Source: Arion vulgaris (lineage: Eukaryota > Mollusca > Gastropoda > Stylommatophora > Arionidae). Taken from it: a DNA stretch of 64,000 bases. The position numbers and the translations under genes were made by a program. Below the pieces are notes generated by a model. The model ran no database searches. It saw only the letters and a list, made by a program, of their open reading frames with translations, and was not told the DNA's origin. The stretch covers positions 30,483,647 to 30,547,646 of the forward strand of contig CM036758.1 of assembly GCA_020796225.1 (NCBI GenBank), given 5' to 3'. Below are positions 33,001 through 45,000 of the stretch, one piece after another (positions within the stretch are counted from its first letter, which is position 1; every line of letters starts with the position of its first letter).

Positions 33001-36000
33001 TTTCTTGACTACAATATCTCTCATACAATATCTCTCATACAATATCTCTCATACAATGTCTCTCATACAATATCTCTCATACAATATCTCTCATACAATA
33101 TCTCTAATGTCTCTCATACAATATCTCTCATACAATATCTCTCATACAATATCTCTCATACAATATCTCTCATACAATATCTCTCATACAATATCTCTCA
33201 TACAATATCTCTCATACAATATCTCTCATACAATATCTCTCATACAATATCTCTCATACAATGTCTCTCATACAATATCTCTCATACAATATCTCTATAA
33301 TTCTCTCATACAATCATCTCTCATACAATATCTCTCATACAATATCTCTCATACAATATCTCTCATACAATATCTCTCATACAATATCTCTCATACAATA
33401 TCTCTCATACAATATCTCTCATACAATATCTCTCATACAATATCTCTCATACAATATCTCTCATACAATTTCTCTCATACAATATCTCTCATACAATATC
33501 TCTCATACAATATCTCTCATACAATATCTCTCATACAATTTCTCTCATACAATATCTCTCATACAATTTCTCTCATACAATATCTCTCATACAATATCTC
33601 TCATACAATATCTCTAATACAATATCTCTCATACAATATCTCTCATACAATATCTCTCATACAATATCTCTCATACAATATCTCTCATACAATATCTCTC
33701 ATACAATGTCTCTCATACAATATCTCTCATACAATGTTCTCATAAAATTCCATACAATGTCTCTCATACAATATCTCTCATACAATATCTCTCATACAAT
33801 ATCTCTCATACAATATCTCTCATACAATGTCTCTCATACAATGTCTCTCATACAATATCTCTCATACAATATCTCTCATACAATATCTCTCATACAATAT
33901 CTCTCATACAATGTTTCGAAAGCTCAATGGGCAGATTGTGGTATGAGCGGGTGTCATCTATTGAGATTTTTGAGTTTCAAAATCTTGCTTGGATCTACTG
34001 TCTTGTACATGTGGATGTTCCCTAGAGTGAAAGAACTAACATGTTTACATCAACAGCCCGGATTGCGTGGGAGTAAGCGATGGATAAGTGGATGTCATGT
34101 AATGTCCCCACGACCACCTTGTGGATGTAAACACTAAAATTGAGATTGAATTTATTCCGCTTTTTGAGGAGTTTGCAATTACATGTTGTACAGGCAGAAA
34201 TAGGTGCCTGAGGGAAGGAAGGAGTGGGTGGGGGAGGGGGGGATTTGTTTAATCAGTGAGCTTCTGAAGACATCAGTATGCATGTACTTTGACATATGTT
34301 GGGGAAGACCTGCGGATCTGACTGGGGTGGTATGATATCAGTTCAGTTATGTTTCATTGACCTCCTCTTTCTTCATGTCTCAGCCTTCTCTCTCTTCATC
34401 TCTCAACCTCTCTTCATCTCTCAACCTCCTCTCTCTTCATCTCTCAACCTCTCTTCATCTCTCAACCTCCTCTCTCTTCATCTCTCAACCTCTCTTCATC
34501 TCTCAACCTCCTCTCTCTTCATCTCTCAACCTCCTCTCTCTTCATCTCTCAACCTCCTCTCTCTTCATCTCTCAACCTCCTCTCTCTTCATCTCTCAACC
34601 TCCTCTCTCTTCATCTCTCAACCTCCTGTCCCTTCATCTCTCAATCTCCTCTCTCTTCATCTCTCAACCTCCTGTCCCTTCATCTCTCAACCTCCTGTCC
34701 CTTCATATCTCAATCTCCTCTCTCTTCGTGTCTCAGCCTTCTCTCCCTTCCTCTCATAGCCTACTCTTTGAACATTCTTTATGTACCTCCTCTCCACATA
34801 CTTCAGTAAAGATACTACTCTCCCAACCTAATCTCACCTAGTCATCTCTCAAACTTCTCCTTTAACCTCATATTTTATCTACCTGCAGTAAAGACTCTCT
34901 CACTACTCTCCCAACCTGATCTCACCTAGTCATCTCTCAAACTTCTCCTCTAACCTCATATTTTATCTACCTGCAGTAAAGACTCTCTCACTACTCTCAC
35001 AACCTGATCTCACCTAGTCATCTCTCAAACTTCTCCTCTGACCTCATATTTTATCTACCTGCAGTAAAGACTCTCTCACTACTCTCCCAACCTAATCTCA
35101 CCTAGTCATCTCTCAAACTTCTCCTCTAACCTCATATTTTATCTACCTGCAGTAAAGACTCTCTCACTACTCTCCCAACCTAATCTCACCTAGTCATCTC
35201 TCAAACTTCTCCTCTAACCTCATATTTTATCTACCTGCAGTAAAGACTCTCTCACTACTCTCCCAACCTGATCTCACCTAGTCATCTCTCAAACTTCTCC
35301 TCTAACCTCATATTTTATCTACCTGCAGTAAAGACTCTCTCACTACTCTCACAACCTGATCTCACCTAGTCATCTCTCAAACTTCTCCTCTGACCTCATA
35401 TTTTATCTACCTGCAGTAAAGACTCTCTCACTACTCTCACAACCTGATCTCACCTAGTCATCTCTCAAATTTCTCCTTTAACCTCATATTTTATCTACCT
35501 GCAGTAAAGACTCTCTCACTACTCTCACAACCTGATCTCACCTAGTCATCTCTCAAACTTCTCCTCTGACCTCATATTTTATCTACCTGCAGTAAAGACT
35601 CTCTCACTACTCTTACAACCTGATCTCACCTAGTCATCTCTCAAATTTCTCCTTTAACCTCATATTTTATCTACCTGCAGTAAAGACTCTCTCACTACTC
35701 TCACAACCTGATCTCACCTAGTCATCTCTCAAACTTCTCCTTTAACCTCATATTTTATCTACCTGCAGTAAAGACTCTCTCACTACTCTCACAACCTGAT
35801 CTCACCTAGTCATCTCTCAAACTTCTCCTTTAACCTCATATTTTATCTACCTGCAGTAAAGACTCTCTCACTACTCTCACAACCTAATCTCACCTAGTCA
35901 TCTCTCAAATTTCTCCTTTAACCTCATATTTTATCTACCTGCAGTAAAGACTCTCTCACTACTCTCACAACCTGATCTCACCTAGTCATCTCTCAAATTT

Positions 36001-39000
36001 CTCCTTTAACCTCATATTTTATCTACCTGCAGTAAAGACTCTCTCACTACTCTCACAACCTGATCTCACCTAGTCATCTCTCAAATTTCTCCTTTAACCT
36101 CATATTTTATCTACCTGCAGTAAAGACTCTCTCACTACTCTCACAACCTGATCTCACCTAGTCATCTCTCAAATTTCTCCTTTAACCTCATATTTTATCT
36201 ACCTGCAGTAAAGACTCTCTCACTACTCTCACAACCTGATCTCACCTAGTCATCTCTCAAATTTCTCCTTTAACCTCATATTTTATCTACCTGCAGTAAA
36301 GACTCTCTCACTACTCTCACAACCTGATCTCACCTAGTCATCTCTCAAATTTCTCCTTTAACCTCATATTTTATCTACCTGCAGTAAAGACTCTCTCACT
36401 ACTCTCACAACCTGATCTCACCTAGTCATCTCTCAAATTTCTCCTTTAACCTCATATTTTATCTACCTGCAGTAAAGACTCTCTCACTACTCTCACAACC
36501 TGATCTCACCTAGTCATCTCTCAAATTTCTCCTTTAACCTCATATTTTATCTACCTGCAGTAAAGACTCTCTCACTACTCTCACAACCTGATCTCACCTA
36601 GTCATCTCTCAAATTTCTCCTTTAACCTCATATTTTATCTACCTGCAGTAAAGACTCTCTCACTACTCTCACAACCTGATCTCACCTAGTCATCTCTCAA
36701 ATTTCTCCTTTAACCTCATATTTTATCTACCTGCAGTAAAGACTCTCTCACTACTCTCACAACCTGATCTCACCTAGTCATCTCTCAAATTTCTCCTTTA
36801 ACCTCATATTTTATCTACCTGCAGTAAGTACTGTCGGCTCCACCCCAAACTCGTGATTCCTGACCTCACTGTACCACTGGTCACATAATTCTTGAGCTGT
36901 ATTTGAGGATCAACAAAACAGTATTGAGTTTATTCAACATTGTGTCAGTCACTTAACTCATATAATACAACAAGCCACATGACAAGCCGTTGAGGAAGTA
37001 CTATATTCCACTAACAAACAACTTCACATGCTAAAGTGTTTTGTTATTAAAAAATTATTTCAATGATCAATTTGTTGCTATTTGGTATGTAATTTGTTGC
37101 TATTTGGTATGTAATTTGTTGCTAGTTGGTATATAATTTGTTGCTATTTGGTATGTAATTTGTTGCTATTTGGTATATAATTTGTTGCTATTTGGTATGT
37201 AATTTGTTGCTATTTGGTATGTCATTTGTTGCTATTTGGTATGTCATTTGTTGCTATTTGGTATGTGATTTGTTGCTATTTGGTATGTAATTTGTTGCTA
37301 TTTGATATGTAATTTGTTGACTAACGCATCACATTAATTTGTAAAGTACGACTTTCATTTCTGTACAATTTAAATTGTGAAAATTGTGATCTGATGTTCA
37401 ACATCTTAGATCCCCGAAATTTCAATTAAAAAGTCCCGGAAAACTATGATTTCAGTGTGTGCATTCTTCTTCTACATCCTCTCCTCGAGGATGATAATTC
37501 AACAGTTGTTCTCCAATGTTCTCTGTCTTCGGCTGTTTTTTGTAGTAAATCGAACTAACTACTGCATCATACCTTCTACATGAACCGTGACTGATTGATA
37601 GGAACATCATCATTGCACTTCGTCCGAGTGGTTACCGGGATCCAAATTTGGGGTGTAAAGAATAGAACCACTGTAACCTACCACGCATGTCGTAAGAGGC
37701 GACTAAGGAGGTGTGGCTGAAATCGGATGCACATGTCCTAAACGTGTAGAAGTCTATTCGTTTAGGGGCCTACAAACCAATGTGCAACGTATACACGTTC
37801 TTGGCAAAGATCAAACATATCACAAAGAGTGATTAAAATTGGTCGTAAAGAACGAACGCAAACAAGGCGAAGAAGATCATTTGCACTTCGGTGAGTAACC
37901 ATGCATGCTCCGATCTCTTTCTTACACAGAAAGATCTCAGCGGCAGTGCACGAGCTCCACAGCACCGGCGAGAGTCCCCAATGTAATTTTGAAAATGGCG
38001 AAAATATTTTGAAGAAATTTGTTTTTGAATCTTTCAAATGAATTCTGTCCAGTCAGCTGCTTTCCAGCCTGCTCTTTTCGATTTTAAACTGTCAAAGGTT
38101 CTTATACGTGCTTAACTTGAACATAGGATCTACTTGTTATCATCCGTCTCTGATAGGACTAGGAGCTCGATCTCACCTACACTGAGATTAAAGATCTCTG
38201 ACAAAATATCCCGATGGTTCCACGAGGGACCGAACCGAGTAACTTTGGAACGGGAGGCGAGCATCTAGCCTCTAGGCCACAGAGACCCACCAACCTCTGT
38301 GATGGCATGTCAAGTCTCCTTCTACTTCCTTTTACACTATCTCCATTTTTGTTACTGGCGGAGCCAAGATATCAAACATTTGTAACGATGTCAATGTCTT
38401 CATTATTTATGGTAACTTTTATAATATCTCCATTGGTGTTACTGGCAGAGCCAAGATATCAAACATTTGTAACGATGTCAATGTCTTCATTATTTATGGT
38501 AACTTTTATAATATCTCCATTGGTGTTACTGGCAGAGCCAAGATATCAAACATTTGTAACAATGGTAATGTCTTCATTATTTATGGTAACTTTTATAATA
38601 TCTCCATTGGTGTTACTGGCAGAGCCAAGATATCAAACATTTGTAACGATGTCAATGTCTTCATTATTTATGGTAACTTTTATAATATCTCCATTTTGTT
38701 ACTGGCGAGCCAAGATATCAAACATTTGTAACGATGTCAATGTCTTCATTATTTATGGTAACTTTTATAATATCTCCATTGGTGTTACTGGCGGAGCCAA
38801 GATATCAAACATTTGTAACGATGTCAATGTCTTCATTATTTATGGTAACTTTTATAATATCTCCATTGGTGTTACTGGCAGAGCCAAGATATCAAACATT
38901 TGTAACGATGTCAATGTCTTCATTATTTATGGTAACTTTTATAATATCTCCATTGGTGTTACTGGCAGAGCCAAGATATCAAACATTTGTAACGATGTCA

Positions 39001-42000
39001 ATGTCTTCATTATTTACGGTAATTTTTATAATATCTCCATTTTTGTTACTGGCGGAGCCAAGATATCAAACATTTGTAACGATGTCAATGTCTTCATTAT
39101 TTACGGTAATTTTTATAATATCTCCATTTTTGTTACTGGCGGAGCCAAGATATCAAACATTTGTAACGATGTCAATGTCTTCATTATTTATGGTAACTTT
39201 TATAATATCTCCATTGGTGTTACTGGCGGAGCCAAGATATCAAACATTTGTAACGATGTCAATGTCTTCATTATTTATGGTAACTTTTATAATATCTCCA
39301 TTGGTGTTACTGGCGGAGCCAAGATATCAAACATTTGTAACGATGTCAATGTCTTCATTATTCATGGTGATTTTTATTTGGACATTTTGCTTTGTCAGGG
39401 GATATAATCCTAGTTTTTCTTTGTTTTCAGAAAAATGGTTATTATCTTCCCTGTTTGTTTTGAACAGACAAATGTTCCACTTCCTTGACTCTATTTGGAA
39501 TAGAGCTGTGTCGTCACCTCTGTAACTTATTTCCCTGTCTTGTAGGTTGGCATACTTTAGCTCTGACGGCATGCATATGATCGATCTGTTCTGAACTATT
39601 TTCTATTGTCTTTCCCTCAGGTAGATGATGGAATTAGTTGTCTGTCTACTTGTGCTGTTATGTGTATGGGTGGAGTTTTTACTTGCGTTCCAGGGCCAGA
39701 TGAGTCGCCCTTGTTGTGTTATATTAGCCCTTCATTTCACCCACACATTACTCCACTCCTACTCTTCCTTTATTTCACCCATACGTTACTCCACTCCTAC
39801 TCTTCTTTTATTTCACCCACACGTTACTCCACTCCTACTCTTCTTTTATTTCACCCACACGTTACTCCACTCCTACTCTTCTTTTATTTCACCCACACGT
39901 TACTCCACTCCTACTCTTCTTTTATTTCACCCACACGTTACTCCACTCCTACTCTTCTTTTATTTCACCCACACGTTACTCCACTCCTACTCTTCTTTTA
40001 TTTCACCCACTTACTCCTCCTACCTTCTTTATTTCCACACTTACTCACTCTACTCTTCTTATTTCACCCCACGTTACTACCTACTCTTCTTTATTTCTCC
40101 CCACACATAACTTCCTCTACTCTTCTTTATTTCACCCCACATTACTTCACTTCATTCTTCTTTACTTCACCCACATTACTCCTCATTCTTCTTACTTACC
40201 ATTACCCTCTCATTCTTCTTTACTTCACCACGCATTACTCCCTCCCACTTTACTTTTACTTCACCCACGCATTACTCACTCTCACTTTACTTTTACTTCA
40301 CCACCATTACTCCACCCCACTTTACTTTTACTTCACCCACCCTTACTCCACTCCCACTTGTGTTTACTTCACCCACACATTACTCCACTCCCACTTTTGT
40401 TTACTTCACCCACACATTACTCCATTCTTTTATTATTCCACCAGCCCTTTATATCACCCATGAACTTACTAGATATTACTCAGCTTTACAATTACTCCGC
40501 CCATCCATTATTCTACACATCCATTACTCCATCCATCCATTACGCCTCCCTGCCATTAATCTGATCTTTCTATACTCCGCCCCCATCTATCTGCACCTAC
40601 CTAAGCTAGTAAAACTCACGTTTGTAGACAGAGTTATTAGAAGTCCACTTCATGGCAATGTTTTCTCCTATTCTGACACCCCTCAGTTTGTAGCCACTGT
40701 GAGACAGATCAGGAACCTGGGCTAGTTCATCAGCCCATCGCTGGGCCATCTCCAACATTTCATCATTCAGCCTAGAGGTTCAGGTCGTTGTTAACCAGGG
40801 AGAAATAAATATTTATGTGATCTTTAGCTAGAGAAATAGAGGTTTATGTGATCTTTAGCTAGAGAGAAATAAAGATGCATGTGATCTTTAGCTAGAGAGA
40901 GAAATAGAGATTTATGTGATCTTTAGCTAGAGAGAGAAATAGAGATTTATGTGATCTTTAGCTAGAGAGAGAAATAGAGATTTATGTGATCTTTAGCTAG
41001 AGAGAGAAATAGAGATTGATGTGATCTTTAGCTAGAGAGAGAAATAGAGATTTATGTGATCTTTAGCTAGAGAGAGAAATAGAGATTTATGTGATCTTTA
41101 GCTAGAGAGAAATAGAGATTTATGTGATCTTTAGCTATAGGGAGAAATAGAAGTTCATGTGATTGTTATCATTAGACATCTGTCGTATGAGAGAGAAAGA
41201 GATTGAGAGAGAGAGAGAGAGAGACATTGAGAGAGAGAGATACATTTCGAAAGACTGTTGGGATGTCAAAGTTCTCCTCAGGACAAGCTATTTGATGATG
41301 ATGATTGATGACACAATACGGAGGACGGTCAAGGTGAGAAAACTGACCCGTTTTGTTGTTTCCTTGATCGCTAAGTACGTCACAGGTTTGAGAGAGAGAT
41401 TATCAGGGAGGAAGACGAGATCAAACAAATTGTAAAGAAGGACATAAATATTAATTAGTTAAAAAATCAGAGGCTATCAGAAAACAAGTACAAAGACAGA
41501 CAGTCGCATAACATGTGTCGAGGATGTGTCGAGGAAATATGTCTCAGAAGAATTATTCGAATTCGTTGGGACCAGAGATCATGCGATGTCCTGGCATCAA
41601 CAATATCAACAAGGAAATGAAACGTTGATCACACCAGAATCTAAAATGATAAAAATAACAGAGCAGTTCACCTATTTAAGTAGCGAAACACGTAATAATA
41701 AAGTACTGTAGTTTTACAAATTACAAAAACAATGACAATATACAGCAACGTTTCGACCAACAAGGCCTTTATCAAGCTAAAATCTTATTTTAACCTCCCT
41801 ATTTAAGTAGCAATTTGATTGCACAGGAAATGTTAAAAGAAATTATGATACGAATTGGCAAAGCAACATCAGCTTTTAAAAGTCTAAATAAAATATGGAA
41901 CTGCAAGTTATATAGTATTAAAACTAAATTACGAATTTTCAATTCAAATGTTGCATCAATTCTCACATATGCCAGCGAGAGTTGGAAAATGACTAAAGAT

Positions 42001-45000
42001 ATAGAAAGCAAGTTGAATGCATTTGAAAATAGATGTCTGCGAAAAATAATGAATATAAAATGGAATGAATTCAGGAGAAGTGATGAAATCAGAGAAATGT
42101 CTGGTCAACCACTAGTGACAACTGTTATAAGAAGAGAAGATGGAGATATGTTGGGCACATCTTGAGGAGAAATGATCAGCGAATATCAAAACAGGCATTG
42201 AAGTGGGATGCAAAGGGTTCAAGAAAGAGAGGTCGACCTAAGGAGACCCTGAAGCGAACTTTGCTGAGAGAGGCAGGAAATATCGGTCTCAGTTCCATGG
42301 AGGAGATTGAACGAGTTGCCCAGAATAGAGCGGTATGTAGAAATTACTTGCAGGCCCTATGTAACGTATAACGGTACGAGAGGAATTATTATTAAATAAA
42401 ACGTTGAGATGGAAGTGATTGGGACATACATTAAGAATGGAAGACTAGGACCAACATGTGGCTTTGAATCAATCTCCCAGGCAAGAATGGTAGGAAGACT
42501 AGGCACCAACATGTGGCTTTGAAATGAATCTGCCAGGCAAGAATGGTAGGGGAAGACTAGGCACCAACATGTGGCTTTGAAATGGAATCTGCCAGGCAAG
42601 AATGGTAGGGGAAGACTGGGCACCAACATGTGGCTTTGAAATGGAATCTGCCAGGCAAGAATGGTAGGGGAAGACTAGCACCAACATGTGGCTTTGAAAT
42701 GGAATCTGCCAGGCAAGAATGGTAGGGGGAAGACTAGGCACCAACATGTGGCTTTGAAATGCAATCTGCCAGGCAAGAATGGTAGGGGGAAGACTAGGCA
42801 CCAACATGTGGCTTTGAAATGGAATCTGCCAGGCAAGAATGGTAGGGGGAAGACTAGGCACCAACATGTGGCTTTGAAATGGAATCTGCCAGGCAAGAAT
42901 GGTAGGGGGAAGACTAGGCACCAACATGTGGCTTTGAAATGGAATCTGCCAGGCAAGAATGGTAGGGGGAAGACTAGGCACCAACATGTGGCTTTGAAAT
43001 GGAATCTGCCAGGCAAGAATGGTAGGGGGAAGACTAGGCACCAACATGTGGCTTTGAAATGCAATCTGCCAGGCAAGAATGGTAGGGGGAAGACTAGGCA
43101 CCAACATGTGGCTTTGAAATGAATCGAGGCAAGAATGGTAGGGGACTGGCACACGGGCGAATGAACTGAGAAGAAGGTGGAAGACTAGAGCACCAACTTT
43201 GGTGAAATCAATCTGCCAGGCAGATGGTAGGGAAAACTAGGCACCCAATGTGGCTTTAATGGAATCTGAGGCAAGAATGGTAGGGGAAGACTAAGACCAA
43301 CATGTAGCTTGAAATGCATCTGCCTAGGCAAGAATGGTAGGAAGACTGATCAACATTGGCTTTGAAATGGAATCTGCCAGGCAAGAATGGTAGGGGGAAG
43401 ACTAGGCACCAACATGTGGCTTTGAAATGCAATCTGCCAGGCAAGAATGGTAAGGGGAAGACTAGACACCAACATGTGGCTTTGAAATGGAATCTGCCAG
43501 GCAAGAATGGTAGGGGGAAGACTAGGCACCAACATGTGGCTTTGAAATGGAATCTGCCAGGCAAGAATGGTAGGGGGAAGACTAGGCACCAACATGTGGC
43601 TTTGAAATGGAATCTGCCAGGCAAGAATGGTAGGGGGAAGACTAGGCACCAACATGTGGCTTTGAAATGAAATCTGCCAGGCAAGAATGGTAGGGGGAAG
43701 ACTAGGCACCAACATGTGGCTTTGAAATGCAATCTGCCAGGCAAGAATGGTAGGGGGAAGACTAGGCACCAACATGTGGCTTTGAAATGGAATCATCCAG
43801 GCAAGAATGGTAGGGGTGACCTAGGGAGACACGGGGACGAACTGTAGACAGAGAAAGTGAAGAGGCAGGAAAGACCTGGAATGAACTAAGCTGGCTTGCT
43901 CAAGGCAGATCTGGTTGGAGGATATTTGTTGATGCCTTATGCTTCAAGGGGACTTGAGAGAAGAAGAAGAAGAAATAAGAAAACAATAGTAGCGATAGCG
44001 TAGTTGTTAGTGCAGTTGCTTCGTCGTCGTTTGGTTCAGGATCCATTCCACAATTAAAGGTTGAAATAATTCCGATCATAATGGTTTCCGTGTCGACCCA
44101 GTCTCATTTGGGTAACAAAGTAACACTGGAAAATAGTTCCGACTGAAGTGATATAATAATATCACGGATAACTTGCTGTTGATCAAAGAAAAATACAGGT
44201 CTAACATCGTATACTCATGGTATATCGGTCTCTGTGACGAGGTGGTCAAACATTTGTCTTGTTTTCCAGGTCTAACATCGTATACTCATGGTATAGAGGT
44301 CTCTGTGACGAGGTGGTCAAACATTTGTCTTGTTTTCCAGGTCTAACATCGTATACTCATGGTATAGAGGTCTCTGTGCAGGTGGTCAAACATTTGTCTT
44401 GTTTTCCAGGTCTAACATCGTATACTCATGGTATAGAGGTCTCTGTGACGAGGTGGTCAAACATTTGTCTTGTTTTCCAGGTCTAACATCGTATACTCAT
44501 GGTATAGAGGTCTCTGTGACGAGGTGGTCAAACATTTGTCTTGTTTTCCAGGTCTAACATCGTATACTCATGGTATAGAGGTCTCTGTGACGAGGTGGTC
44601 AAACATTTGTCTTGTTTTCCAGGTCTAACATCGTATACTCATGGTATAGAGGTCTCTGTGACGAGGTGGTCAAACATTTGTCTTGTTTTCCAGGTCTAAC
44701 ATCGTATACTCATGGTATAGAGGTCTCTGTGACGAGGTGGTCAAACATTTGTCTTGTTTTCCAGGTCTAACATCGTATACTCATGGTATAGAGGTCTCTG
44801 TGACGAGGTGGTCAAACATTTGTTTTAGTTTTCCAGGTCTAACATCGTATACTCATGGTATAGAGGTCTCTGTGACGAGGTGGTCAAACATTTGTTTTAG
44901 TTTTCCAGGTCTAACATCGTATACTCATGGTATGAGTCTCTCTGTGACGAGGTGGTCAAACATTTGTCTTGTTTTCCAGGTCTAACATCGTATACTCATG

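Noticed and set aside
30925..33745. Several overlapping plus-strand ORFs of up to 317 codons
   Set aside because: All encode the same 14-residue repeat from a stop-free 14-bp satellite. Three frames being open at once argues against translation selection.
38214..39525. Plus-strand ORFs of 397 and 263 codons
   Set aside because: Antisense to a LINE-derived 87-bp array. The minus strand carries the recognisable RT motifs.
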